From Lachnospiraceae bacterium (lineage in GTDB: Bacteria > Bacillota_A > Clostridia > Lachnospirales > Lachnospiraceae): DNA of 64,000 nucleotides. The stretch is taken from the NCBI GenBank assembly GCA_016291475.1, contig JAEEXJ010000001.1, positions 8,955-72,954 of the forward strand. The letters run 5' to 3'. Numbering within the stretch: the first letter of the stretch is position 1; each line of letters opens with the position of its first letter. The notes under the pieces are model-generated. The model searched no databases. It saw only the letters and a program-made list of their open reading frames with translations, and was not told the DNA's origin. Position numbers and translations under genes: made by a program. Shown in pieces: positions 6,320-15,458 of this stretch.

Positions 6320-8665
6320 ATGTCTGAGTCAAAAGGAATAGAGACCCAAAATCTGAATATAGGTTATAACAGTGATCTGATCTCGGATATCTGCATTGAA
6401 GCGTTGCCCGGAAAAGTTGTGACTCTGATCGGCCCCAACGGTTCGGGTAAGACCACGCTTCTAAAGACCCTGACCGGAGAACTGAAAGAGCGGGGCGGGG
6501 TGATCTGTATCGGAGACAGGGATAAATCTGAGATGTCTCCGTATGATATTGCAAAGTCCATGTCCATGGTCATGACGGAGAAAATAAAACCGGAGCTCAT
6601 GACCTGCAGAGAAGTCGTCGAAGTCGGAAGATATCCATATACAGGAAGGCTCGGAATTTTATCCGAAGAGGATAAAACCAAAGTCCTGGATGCAATGGAG
6701 CAGACTGATACCGTATCGCTTGCGGACACATTTTTTGCTCATCTCAGCGACGGACAAAAGCAACGTGTACTCCTGGCAAAAGCAATCTGTCAGGAACCGG
6801 ATGTACTGATCCTTGATGAGCCCACATCCTATCTGGATATCGGATATAAGATCGATCTGCTAAGTAAGATCTGCAGTATCGCCATAGAAAAAAATATTGC
6901 TGTCCTTATGTCACTTCATGAACTCGATATTGCGAGGAAGGTATCTGATATCGTAGTTGCAGTCGGAGAAGGAAAGATTCTTAAGATCGGAACTCCTCAA
7001 GAGGTGTGCACCGAAAGCTTTATCAGGAAGTTATATAATATTGAAGGAGTAGAGTCCGAGCTTCTCGGAGATCAGTATTGGGAAACCGGAGCAGGTGAAA
7101 ATGCATGTGAACAGGCCGGTGCAGAAGAGGCGGATCAGAATTCTGCAGCTCCGGCTGTCTTATCGGATTCGGAACACACTTTCCGCAGGGCTAAAGTCAT
7201 CATGATCCAGGGCACAATGTCCAATGCAGGAAAGAGTCTGGTTGCTGCGGGGCTTTGCAGGATCTTTTCGAATGACGGATATAAAGTTGCTCCTTTTAAA
7301 TCACAAAACATGGCGCTCAATTCTTATATTACGGATGAGGGCCTGGAGATGGGAAGGGCACAGGTGGTGCAGGCGGAATGTGCACGTATCAGACCTGTTG
7401 CGGAGATGAATCCCATACTCCTCAAACCCACATCTGCAATGGGCTCTCAGGTAATCGTAAACGGCAAAGTAGTCGGCAACATGAAAGCTATGGATTACTT
7501 CCGCCACAAGAAGGATTACATCCCCGAGATCATGAAAGCCTACGATAAATTGGCTGACATGGCAGATATCATAGTTGTTGAAGGAGCAGGTTCGCCTGTT
7601 GAACTTAATCTCAAAGAAGGCGATATCGTAAATATGGGCCTTGCGGAGATGATAGATGCTCCCGTGCTCTTGGTTGGCGATATAGACAGAGGCGGAATCT
7701 TCCCCCAGCTTCTCGGAACCCTGGATCTTTTCACTGAAAAAGAAAGAGACAGAGTAAAGGGCCTTGTAGTAAACAAATTCAGAGGTGACGGAAAACTCTT
7801 TGAAAACGGCATAAAGATCCTTGAAGATAAAGGCAGGACCAAAGTTGTCGGAGTTGTCCCTTATATGGATCTTAAGATAGATGATGAAGATTCTCTTTCC
7901 GACAGGTTTACAAATAAGGCGGTGGGAGAATTTGACATTGCTGTCATAAAACTCCGGATGATCTCCAATTTCACGGATCTTGATACCTTCGATCAGATAA
8001 GCGATGTATCGGTCAGATATGTGGAAGAGCCTTCAGAACTCGGAAATCCCGATCTTCTGATAATTCCCGGTTCCAAGAATACCATTGCAGATCTCAGGGA
8101 ACTTAAAAAGTGCGGACTGTATGATCGGATCATTAAGAAAGCAAAAGAAGGAACACCTGTCATAGGTATCTGCGGAGGATATCAGATGCTGGGAGAGTCT
8201 GTTGATGATCCGGAAGGCGCCGAAACATGCGGAACCGAAACGGGTCTGGGACTTCTTCCGGTCAAAACGGTGATCGGAAGCGAAAAGATCAGAACCGTTT
8301 ACAGCGGCGAGATTGTTTCCGCAACCGGAATGCTGGAAGGAATCACAGGTTCACCGGTTACCGGATATGAGATTCACATGGGAGAAACTGTTCCCACGGA
8401 GGATGTGCGGGAATTCACTTCCGGAAAAACCGGTTATTGCAAAGGAAATGTGTACGGAACCTATGTCCACGGATTCTTTGATAAAAAAGAAATCCTTCGC
8501 GGAGTAATCGATGCGGTTTCTGCCGCCAACGGAAAAAAGATAGATACTTCATGTGCCGAAGATTACACGAACCGCAAAGAAGAAGTGTATGAAAAGCTTG
8601 CGTATAATCTCAGGGCGAGCCTTGATATGGAATATATCTATGAAGTACTCGGATTAAACAAATGA
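6320..8665 (+). CDS. cobQ: Fusion: ABC transporter ATPase (BtuD-like) plus cobyric acid synthase
   Basis: Residues 1 to ~255 are an ABC ATPase: Walker A GPNGSGKTT (38-46), signature LSDGQKQRV, Walker B VLILDEPTSYLD and switch His in MSLHELD. After a ~35-residue acidic linker, residues ~291-781 are complete CobQ/CbiP: IQGTMSNAGKS P-loop, KPFKSQNM-like PFKSQNMALNSYI, VEGAGSPVELNL, and a type 1 glutamine amidotransferase with GICGGYQMLG (Cys618) and YVHGFF (His717). CobQ amidates cobyrinic acid a,c-diamide at positions b, d, e and g. The frame is continuous with no internal stop, so this is a real gene fusion of import and biosynthesis. The symbol refers to the second half. Confidence 0.93.
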   Translation: MSESKGIETQNLNIGYNSDLISDICIEALPGKVVTLIGPNGSGKTTLLKTLTGELKERGGVICIGDRDKSEMSPYDIAKSMSMVMTEKIKPELMTCREVVEVGRYPYTGRLGILSEEDKTKVLDAMEQTDTVSLADTFFAHLSDGQKQRVLLAKAICQEPDVLILDEPTSYLDIGYKIDLLSKICSIAIEKNIAVLMSLHELDIARKVSDIVVAVGEGKILKIGTPQEVCTESFIRKLYNIEGVESELLGDQYWETGAGENACEQAGAEEADQNSAAPAVLSDSEHTFRRAKVIMIQGTMSNAGKSLVAAGLCRIFSNDGYKVAPFKSQNMALNSYITDEGLEMGRAQVVQAECARIRPVAEMNPILLKPTSAMGSQVIVNGKVVGNMKAMDYFRHKKDYIPEIMKAYDKLADMADIIVVEGAGSPVELNLKEGDIVNMGLAEMIDAPVLLVGDIDRGGIFPQLLGTLDLFTEKERDRVKGLVVNKFRGDGKLFENGIKILEDKGRTKVVGVVPYMDLKIDDEDSLSDRFTNKAVGEFDIAVIKLRMISNFTDLDTFDQISDVSVRYVEEPSELGNPDLLIIPGSKNTIADLRELKKCGLYDRIIKKAKEGTPVIGICGGYQMLGESVDDPEGAETCGTETGLGLLPVKTVIGSEKIRTVYSGEIVSATGMLEGITGSPVTGYEIHMGETVPTEDVREFTSGKTGYCKGNVYGTYVHGFFDKKEILRGVIDAVSAANGKKIDTSCAEDYTNRKEEVYEKLAYNLRASLDMEYIYEVLGLNK

Positions 8666-9732
8666 CAAAAGATGAACTTTTCAATTTGAATATCGAACCA
8701 CCTAATCCTAAAGTCGCAGCAGAGGCTAAGAGAAAGTGGGATGCGCTGGCAAAGCCCATTGACGGCCTGGGTTCTTTTGAAGATATGATCTGCAGGATAG
8801 CGGGCATTTTGGGAACGCCTGATCCTGATCTGTCCGAAAAGGGGCTTATCATCATGTGCGCCGATAACGGAATCGTGGAAGAAGGTGTATCCCAGACCGG
8901 CAAAGAAGTGACTTACGAAGTAGCTTCACTTATGGGTAAGAGGAAAAGTTCCGTCGGAATAATGCTTAAAGATTATCCTGCACATATCCTCACTGTCGAT
9001 ATCGGTATCGATTCAGATGACACCCCTGAGGGAGTTGTCCCCATGAAGGTTGCAAGAGGAACAAAGAATTTTCTCCGTGAACCTGCCATGACTGAAGAAG
9101 AAGCTTTAAAAGCAATGGATGCCGGAATTGCTTGCGTAAAAGATTTTAAGAATAAGGGAATCTCCGTAATCGCAACCGGTGAGATGGGAATCGGAAACAC
9201 CACGACTTCATCGGCACTTATGAGCATTCTTACGGGTCTTGATGTCTCTGAATGCACCGGGCGAGGTGCGGGTTTGTCCGATGAGGGACTTAGACGTAAA
9301 ATAGAAGTGATCGAGGAGGCTCTTTCTTTTCATTTTCCGGAAAAGCATGCGGATGCTTTCGATGCACTTTGCAGAGTCGGCGGACTGGATATTGCCGGAC
9401 TTGCCGGTGTGTTTATCGGCGGGGTCGTGTATAAAGTTCCTATTGTGATCGACGGATTTATCAGTATGATATCCGCACTTATCGCAAACCGACTTGTGCC
9501 CGGATGTAAAGAGTATATGATCGCATCCCATATGGGTAAAGAAAACGGAATGAAAGCCTTGTCCGAGGAGCTGGGACTGAATCCTGTGATATACGGAAGG
9601 CTTGCACTGGGAGAAGGAACCGGTGCCGTGATGTTATTCCCGCTTCTTGATATGGTAATGTCCATGTATAAGAGCGGAACCGTTTTTGCGGATACTCCGA
9701 TTGAAGAGTACGAAAGGTTTGACACCAAGTGA
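8662..9732 (+). CDS. cobT: Nicotinate-nucleotide:dimethylbenzimidazole phosphoribosyltransferase
   Basis: Overlaps the previous stop as ATGA. The protein has the CobT signature series: IDGLGSFEDMICRIAGI, IIMCADNGIVEEGVSQ, EMGIGNTTTSSAL, GRGAGLSDEGL and ALGEGTGAVMLFPLLD, where Glu318 matches the catalytic glutamate. Length 356 is normal for the family. It makes alpha-ribazole phosphate, the activated lower ligand of cobalamin. No bluB or bza lower-ligand synthesis gene is visible nearby, so the base may be imported or made elsewhere. Confidence 0.96.
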   Translation: MTKDELFNLNIEPPNPKVAAEAKRKWDALAKPIDGLGSFEDMICRIAGILGTPDPDLSEKGLIIMCADNGIVEEGVSQTGKEVTYEVASLMGKRKSSVGIMLKDYPAHILTVDIGIDSDDTPEGVVPMKVARGTKNFLREPAMTEEEALKAMDAGIACVKDFKNKGISVIATGEMGIGNTTTSSALMSILTGLDVSECTGRGAGLSDEGLRRKIEVIEEALSFHFPEKHADAFDALCRVGGLDIAGLAGVFIGGVVYKVPIVIDGFISMISALIANRLVPGCKEYMIASHMGKENGMKALSEELGLNPVIYGRLALGEGTGAVMLFPLLDMVMSMYKSGTVFADTPIEEYERFDTK

Positions 9733-10277
9733 CAGAGATAGTGATCGGGAAATCAAATACCGGTAAATCAATCCTGGCAGAAAAACTGGCTATGGAAACG
9801 GGAGATGAGAAGGTCTATTACCTTGCCACCATGAATGTGATGGATGATGCGGGAAAAGAGCGTGTTAAAAAGCACAGAAAACAGCGCGAGGGCAAAGGCT
9901 TTATTACCATAGAAAAACAAAAGGACATTGCAGGCATTTTGGATAATGAAAGTGATGCAGGCAGATCAACGGTTTTACTTGAATGTGTTGCAAATCTTGT
10001 ATCGAATTATATTTTTGACGATCCGGACTTTGACATAGATGCATGCGATTTAGATAAATCCTGTGATGATATCGCATCCGGGGTTGCGGCAGAGATCAAA
10101 GCATTATCGGAAAAAGTTCATAATCTTATCATCGTAACGGATGAGTATGATCATGACGGTGACGGATATGACAATGCCACAAGATTTTACGTTAAGACTC
10201 TGAGCAGGACAAATGAACTGATAGTTCTATTTTGCGATGAAGTTCACGATCTATTAAAAGATACCGAAGGGAACTGA
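9729..10277 (+). CDS. cobU: CobU-like adenosylcobinamide kinase/guanylyltransferase
   Basis: GTG start overlaps the cobT stop (GTGA). A P-loop IGKSNTGKS at residues ~5-13, then YYLATM, a KKHRKQREGKGFITIEK segment matching the RxxxHRxxR...TIE motif, and LLECVANLVSNYIF resembling the LLDCLTNLV motif. The usual NEVG motif is replaced by IIVTDEYDHDGDGYDN, making this a diverged CobU. The enzyme phosphorylates adenosylcobinamide and transfers GMP. Position between cobT and cobS supports the call. Confidence 0.85.
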   Translation: MTEIVIGKSNTGKSILAEKLAMETGDEKVYYLATMNVMDDAGKERVKKHRKQREGKGFITIEKQKDIAGILDNESDAGRSTVLLECVANLVSNYIFDDPDFDIDACDLDKSCDDIASGVAAEIKALSEKVHNLIIVTDEYDHDGDGYDNATRFYVKTLSRTNELIVLFCDEVHDLLKDTEGN

Positions 10278-10278
10278 T

Positions 10279-11061
10279 TTGAAGATATTCAGACGAATTG
10301 CAATTTCATTTACGTTATATTCAAGGATTCCCATGCCGCGCTTTGAGTGGAAAGAAGATGACATGGCAACAAGCCTTGATTTCTTTCCTTTGGTTGGACT
10401 TGTTATTGCGGCTCTCGTAAGTATCCTTAACATCGGCCCCTTGACTCTTATCGATCCCTATGTCAGAGCAATCCTTTCGGTTCTTATCCCCATACTTATT
10501 ACGGGAGGATTTCATCTGGACGGATTCATGGATACTTCGGATGCACTCAATTCCTATGGTGAGCATGAGAAGAAGTTGGAGATATTAAAGGATCCTCACA
10601 TCGGAGCATTCTCTGTTATTTCCCTTGTAAAGCTGATCCTGATCGCGGTCGCTTCTTCCGTATTTATACTTACATCGGAAGAACTGACCAAAGAGACCGT
10701 GCTTTCCTGCTCACTTATCTTTGTGGTAAGCAGATGTATCTCCGGACTTACTTCACTCTTTTTGAAAAAGGCCAAAAAGAGCGGGATGCTTTCGAAAGAA
10801 GCCGGAAATATGAGGAAAGGTACAGTCGCACTTTTGTCGGTTCAGCTGATCGCAGCGGCCGGGGCGATGATCGTCCTTGATCCGGTCTCGGCAATTCCCG
10901 CACTTGCTTTCTTTGCCGGATACACACTTTATTATAAATATAAAACGAAAAAAGAATTCGGTGGAGTGACCGGTGATACGGCGGGACTTTTTGTCAGCGT
11001 ATCGGAGACCGGGGCCGCATGTATGATAGCTTTGGTCATTTTGGTTTTGAGGTTTGTTTGA
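10279..11061 (+). CDS. cobS: Adenosylcobinamide-GDP ribazoletransferase (cobalamin synthase)
   Basis: TTG start one base after the cobU stop. The N-terminus RRIAISFTLYSRIPMPRF and the motif GGFHLDGFMDTSDAL are typical of CobS, as is KDPHIGAF (here LKDPHIGAFSVI). Several hydrophobic segments fit an integral membrane enzyme. It joins adenosylcobinamide-GDP and alpha-ribazole (phosphate), the last assembly step of cobalamin. Length 260 is normal. Confidence 0.95.
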   Translation: MKIFRRIAISFTLYSRIPMPRFEWKEDDMATSLDFFPLVGLVIAALVSILNIGPLTLIDPYVRAILSVLIPILITGGFHLDGFMDTSDALNSYGEHEKKLEILKDPHIGAFSVISLVKLILIAVASSVFILTSEELTKETVLSCSLIFVVSRCISGLTSLFLKKAKKSGMLSKEAGNMRKGTVALLSVQLIAAAGAMIVLDPVSAIPALAFFAGYTLYYKYKTKKEFGGVTGDTAGLFVSVSETGAACMIALVILVLRFV

Positions 11062-11678
11062 TGGCACGTAAAAAGGTTTACTTGATAAGACACGGAGTTA
11101 CGATCGGAAATATCGAGAAGAGATATATAGGCTTAAGAACCGATCAGCCTCTTTGCGATGAAGGAATAAGGGGAGCGGAGGGACTTAAGAGAGGGATTCC
11201 CGCATCCTTTTATAAGCAGATAAAAAGAGTTTGCTGCGGACCCATGATCAGGGCAAAGGAAACCGCGAAGATCTTATTCGGTGACGCGGATGTGCAGGTC
11301 ATTGATGAATTAACGGAAACAGACTTCGGATATTTCGAAGGCAAGAATTACAACGACCTTAACGGTGATCCGGTGTATCAGAAATGGATCGATTCAAACG
11401 GAGAAGATCCTATTCCGGGAGCGGAGAAAAGAGAGGATCTGATCGCCAGATCTATGACAGGTCTTATCAAAGCTTTGGGTGATATGAATGCGGACGAAAC
11501 GATCGCAATAGTTTGTCACGGCGGAAATATAATGGGGATCGTTAGTCACCTGAGCGGAGAAAATTTTTTTCATTTTATGACTAAGAACCTGGAGTGTATT
11601 TGTTTGGATCTGGAGACCGATGGTAAGAACATTGTTGCAACTGCATATGACCGCGTTGATCTGCGGAATTTTGCTTGA
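11061..11678 (+). CDS. cobC: Alpha-ribazole phosphatase, histidine phosphatase family
   Basis: The start at ATG 11061 overlaps the cobS stop by one base (TGATG). The N-terminus KVYLIRHGVT is the phosphohistidine motif, with CCGPMIRAKETA, TETDFGYFEGKNY and the second catalytic His in IVCHGGNIMGI. It removes the phosphate from alpha-ribazole phosphate or cobalamin phosphate. The gene position next to cobS favours CobC over a general phosphatase. Confidence 0.88.
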   Translation: MARKKVYLIRHGVTIGNIEKRYIGLRTDQPLCDEGIRGAEGLKRGIPASFYKQIKRVCCGPMIRAKETAKILFGDADVQVIDELTETDFGYFEGKNYNDLNGDPVYQKWIDSNGEDPIPGAEKREDLIARSMTGLIKALGDMNADETIAIVCHGGNIMGIVSHLSGENFFHFMTKNLECICLDLETDGKNIVATAYDRVDLRNFA

Positions 11679-12630
11679 TCAGATTGTAGGCGATCCGTAT
11701 TTTATGCCGCATCCCATAAGGGATATCGGAAAGCTTATAATGGTACTTGAGAAAAAACTTCTTGGTGATACCAAGGATGCAGCGGACCGGAATCCGGCAA
11801 TGGAAAGAAGACGTGGTATATTGCTTTGGTTTATCGTCATACTGACTACCGTTTTCTTTTCAACACTGATTGTAGTCTCGGCGTACCTGATCAATAAGTA
11901 TCTCGGAATTGTGGTTGAGAGTATTTTGACTTGCTACATACTTGCTGCCAGAAGTCTTTGCAAAGAAAGTATGGCAGTTTCAAAACAGCTTGTTAAAGGA
12001 GATATCCCCGGAGCAAGATATAATCTTTCCATGATCGTGGGACGTGATACGGCTGAACTCACCGAGGAAGAAATTGTAAAGGCTGCGGTTGAGACCGTTT
12101 CGGAAAATACTTCCGACGGAGTGATCGCACCTCTTATCTATACGGCTCTCGGAGGGCCGATACTGGGCTTCTTATATAAAGCGGTCAATACTATGGATTC
12201 CATGCTTGGATATAAAAATGACAGGTTCAGGGATTTCGGATTCTTTGCGGCTAAGGCTGATGATGTATTTAATTTCCTGCCTTCAAGGATCAGTGCACTG
12301 CTTATGATCGCAGGGACGTTTGTACTCAGGGTTTTCAGCAAGGCATACGATCCGAAAGGCGCAGCCAAAATATGGAAAAGGGACAGGCTCAATCATAAGT
12401 CTCCCAATTCCGCCCAAACGGAAAGTGTATGCGCCGGTGCACTCGAACTTAAGCTTGGCGGCCCTCATCTCTATGGCGGAGTAATGGTCGATAAGCCGTT
12501 TATCGGGGATGAAAAAAGAAATGCGGAAGTAAAAGATGTGGCCAGATCCAATGCACTTATGTTTATGACAGAAGCAATTGCGGTTATTTTATCTATGGCG
12601 GTCGGGATTGCTCTAATCGCCTTGTTATAG
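11620..12630 (+). CDS. cbiB: Adenosylcobinamide-phosphate synthase CbiB
   Basis: Motifs ICGILLDQIVGDPYFMPHP, AARSLCKESMAV, VGRDTAELTEEEIVKAAVE, TVSENTSDGVIAPL, YKAVNTMDSMLGYKN and LGGPHLYGG are those of CbiB. Four to five membrane segments are visible. It attaches aminopropanol phosphate to cobyric acid. Two starts are possible: ATG 11620 has GGAG four bases upstream and overlaps cobC by 59 bases; ATG 11647 would shorten it by nine residues. It precedes cobD, which supplies its substrate. Confidence 0.94.
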   Translation: MVRTLLQLHMTALICGILLDQIVGDPYFMPHPIRDIGKLIMVLEKKLLGDTKDAADRNPAMERRRGILLWFIVILTTVFFSTLIVVSAYLINKYLGIVVESILTCYILAARSLCKESMAVSKQLVKGDIPGARYNLSMIVGRDTAELTEEEIVKAAVETVSENTSDGVIAPLIYTALGGPILGFLYKAVNTMDSMLGYKNDRFRDFGFFAAKADDVFNFLPSRISALLMIAGTFVLRVFSKAYDPKGAAKIWKRDRLNHKSPNSAQTESVCAGALELKLGGPHLYGGVMVDKPFIGDEKRNAEVKDVARSNALMFMTEAIAVILSMAVGIALIALL

Positions 12631-12659
12631 TCTCAGATGATTATTGAAAGCAGGTGAAT

Positions 12660-13706
12660 ATGTCACACGGCGGAGATATTTACAGAAATAAAGTGAATAT
12701 AGATTTTTCGGTCAACCTTAATCCTTTGGGAATCAGACCGGAGATGAAAGAGGCATTGGTAAAAGCTCTCGACAGAAGCGAAGAATATCCCGATCAGGAT
12801 CAAAGACTGGTAAGGGAAAAGATCGCCGATCTGGAGGGACTTGATTTCGGTAATGTTTTTGCGGGATGCGGAGCATCGGAACTTATTCCGGCGATGGTAA
12901 GAAGTCTGAGACCCGAAAATGCACTTATCTTTGCTCCTTCCTATACGGGATATGAGAGGGCACTGGACGGAGCGGGCGTGGATATCCTTTATCACAACAC
13001 TATGAAGGAATCGGGATTTGATCTGACAATGGAAGATACCAAATCCATTACGGACAAAACAGACCTTGTCTTTTTATGCGACCCCATCAATCCTACAGGT
13101 AAAAATATCAAGGATGATGTTTTTAATGAGATGATCAGGAAAGCGCATGAAGCCGGTGCGAGAGTGATCCTTGATGAAAGCTTCTATCTTCTGTCGGAAA
13201 GAAGCGAAGGCATATTCAGAACTAGAAGCGTCGATCTTCTGAGGAAGTACGATAACCTTTTTATCCTTAGATCGTTTACCAAATTATTCTGTGTGCCGGG
13301 TATCAGGGCCGGCGTTGTTTTCGGATCTCATGCCGGTATAAGGGAAATCGCAAAACAGGTGCCTGAATGGAATCTTCCTGTTACAAGCGAAGCGGTTATC
13401 AGCACCGGTTACGATATCATGAAGAGCGGTAAGTTCCTGAAAGAAACTCTTGAAGCCGTAAGAAACGGAAGAGAGTACCTGACGAAGGAATTAAAAACAT
13501 ACGGATTCGGTGTATATGACAGCGATACTTCATTTGTTCTTTTTGAAGGTCCCGAAGGACTGAAAGCAAAGCTTCTTTCCAAGGGAATACTTATAAGGGA
13601 ATGTGACGACTATCCGAGCCTTGGCAAAGGTTATTACAGAATTGCCGTTCGAGGTAAGGAAGATAATACTAAGCTTATCAAAGCGATAGGAGAGTGCCTT
13701 GTTTGA
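12660..13706 (+). CDS. cobD: L-threonine-O-3-phosphate decarboxylase CobD
   Basis: The start ATG 12660 follows AGCAGG; a GTG six bases earlier is a less likely alternative. The protein opens with SHGGDIYRNKVNIDFSVNLN, the usual CobD N-terminus, and is a class I/II aminotransferase-fold PLP enzyme with CDPINPTGK and the PLP lysine in RSFTKLFCVPGIR (Lys208). It makes aminopropanol O-2-phosphate for CbiB. Length 348 fits. Confidence 0.93.
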   Translation: MSHGGDIYRNKVNIDFSVNLNPLGIRPEMKEALVKALDRSEEYPDQDQRLVREKIADLEGLDFGNVFAGCGASELIPAMVRSLRPENALIFAPSYTGYERALDGAGVDILYHNTMKESGFDLTMEDTKSITDKTDLVFLCDPINPTGKNIKDDVFNEMIRKAHEAGARVILDESFYLLSERSEGIFRTRSVDLLRKYDNLFILRSFTKLFCVPGIRAGVVFGSHAGIREIAKQVPEWNLPVTSEAVISTGYDIMKSGKFLKETLEAVRNGREYLTKELKTYGFGVYDSDTSFVLFEGPEGLKAKLLSKGILIRECDDYPSLGKGYYRIAVRGKEDNTKLIKAIGECLV

Positions 13707-14322
13707 GAAATTAACTCCTGCGGAAATCGAAAAAAGAAGCTTTGAGATAATCACAAGCGAACTTGAAGAGAGGGGTATCGTCCTTCCCGGAGAGAATGAA
13801 CTTGTGATCAAAAGGTGCATCCATACATCTGCCGATTTTGATTATGCCGAGACTCTTTCCATATCAGACGGTGCCGTGGAAAGGATGAAGGAACTGATCC
13901 GCAGCGGTGCGTATATAGTGACCGATACCAATATGGCTCTTGCCGGAATTAACAAAAAGAAGCTTGAATCATTCGGAGGCCGGGCACTTTGCTACATGGC
14001 GGATGAAGAAGTTGCTCTTGAGGCGGGAGAAAGAGGGATCACAAGGGCTGCGGTTTCAATGGAAAAAGCGGCGAAACTTGACAAAGATGTCATATTTGCC
14101 ATAGGAAATGCTCCCACCGCTCTTATCAGACTGCACGAGATGATGGAGGAAGGAATATACACTCCGAAGTTTGTGATAGGTGTTCCTGTGGGATTTGTGA
14201 ATGTTGTTGCATCCAAGGAATTGTTCCTTGATTCAGATGTTCCCTACATCATTAACAGGGGCAGAAAAGGCGGAAGCAATATTTCTGCCGCTATATGTAA
14301 CGCTGTTTTGTACGATATGTAA
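13699..14322 (+). CDS. cbiC: Cobalt-precorrin-8 methylmutase CbiC
   Basis: TTG start at 13699 with GGAG upstream, overlapping the cobD stop by eight bases. Motifs KRCIHTSADFDYA (with the conserved active-site His), TDTNMALAGINK, AIGNAPTAL and GVPVGFVNVVASKE are those of CbiC/CobH. It moves a methyl group from C-11 to C-12, giving cobyrinic acid. Length 207 is normal. Confidence 0.95.
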   Translation: MFEKLTPAEIEKRSFEIITSELEERGIVLPGENELVIKRCIHTSADFDYAETLSISDGAVERMKELIRSGAYIVTDTNMALAGINKKKLESFGGRALCYMADEEVALEAGERGITRAAVSMEKAAKLDKDVIFAIGNAPTALIRLHEMMEEGIYTPKFVIGVPVGFVNVVASKELFLDSDVPYIINRGRKGGSNISAAICNAVLYDM

Positions 14323-14336
14323 AGGTCATAGTCTCC

Positions 14337-15458
14337 ATGAGAAAAGGCTTTACAACCGGAAGCTGCGCCGCTGCGGCATCGAAAGCTGCGGCATGGATGC
14401 TTTTATCCGGCATTGAGAAAAACAAAATAGAGATCACAACACCTGCGGGTACCCTTTACAGTCCTGATATCGAAGATATCACCAGGGGAGATTCTTATGT
14501 GAAATGTGCGGTGAGAAAGGACTCCGGAGATGATCCGGATATCACTAACGGATCACTTGTTTATGCAAAGGTTTCATACTCTGACGCCGGAACAGGCTCA
14601 GGTGAGAAGGTGATCATAGACGGCGGTGAAGGAGTAGGTAAGGTAACACGCCCCGGGCTTGACCAGCCTGTGGGAAATGCTGCCATCAATTCGGTTCCCA
14701 GAATGATGATCAGGGATGAAGTGATGCAGGTAATGGATCTGTTTGATCACGAGGGAGCAGTTAAGGTTGAGATCTCCGTTCCCGGCGGTGAGGAGATGGC
14801 ACTTAAGACATTTAATCCCAGACTCGGCATCGAGGGCGGAATATCGATCATCGGGACAACAGGCATCGTGGAACCTATGAGTACCAAGGCACTTCTTGAT
14901 ACCATAAGAGTCGAATTAAATCAGATAAAAGAAATGGGAGCGACTGTTGCGGTTGTTTCTCCGGGAAATTACGGTCTTGATTATATGAAGGATACTTATA
15001 CTTTTGATCTTGACCGTGCGGTAAAATGTTCCAACTATATCGGAGACACCATCGATATGGCAGTGGAACTGGGTTTTGAGAAGATGCTTCTTTGCGGACA
15101 TATCGGTAAGCTTATCAAAGTATCCGGCGGTATCATGAACACCCATTCCAAAGAGGGTGATTGCAGGATGGAACTGATGGCTGCGGCTGCGGTAAGGTGC
15201 GGTGCCGGAACAGATGCTCTTAAGAATATATTGGACTGCGTGGCAACGGAAGAAGCAATAGAGATCCTTGTTAATGAAAACATCAAGGATGAATGCTTTG
15301 AATACATCACCGATAAGATTTCTTTTTATCTGAATAAAAGAAGTAACGATAAGATGAAAGTCGAATGTCTGGTTTATGCGAATGCATACGGGCTTCTCGG
15401 AAAAACAGATAATGCCGAGGCATTTTTAGAGGAAGCTAAGAAAGAGATTATCAAATGA
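14337..15458 (+). CDS. cbiD: Cobalt-precorrin-5B C1-methyltransferase CbiD
   Basis: The N-terminus RKGFTTGSCAAAASKAA is the CbiD hallmark; GEGVGKVTRPGLDQPVGNAA, FNPRLGIEGGISIIGTTG, PGNYGLDYMKDTY and GHIGKLIKVSGGIMNTHS follow in family order. It adds the C-1 methyl group in the anaerobic pathway. Length 373 is normal. Its presence, with CbiG and no CobG, marks the oxygen-independent route. Confidence 0.97.
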   Translation: MRKGFTTGSCAAAASKAAAWMLLSGIEKNKIEITTPAGTLYSPDIEDITRGDSYVKCAVRKDSGDDPDITNGSLVYAKVSYSDAGTGSGEKVIIDGGEGVGKVTRPGLDQPVGNAAINSVPRMMIRDEVMQVMDLFDHEGAVKVEISVPGGEEMALKTFNPRLGIEGGISIIGTTGIVEPMSTKALLDTIRVELNQIKEMGATVAVVSPGNYGLDYMKDTYTFDLDRAVKCSNYIGDTIDMAVELGFEKMLLCGHIGKLIKVSGGIMNTHSKEGDCRMELMAAAAVRCGAGTDALKNILDCVATEEAIEILVNENIKDECFEYITDKISFYLNKRSNDKMKVECLVYANAYGLLGKTDNAEAFLEEAKKEIIK

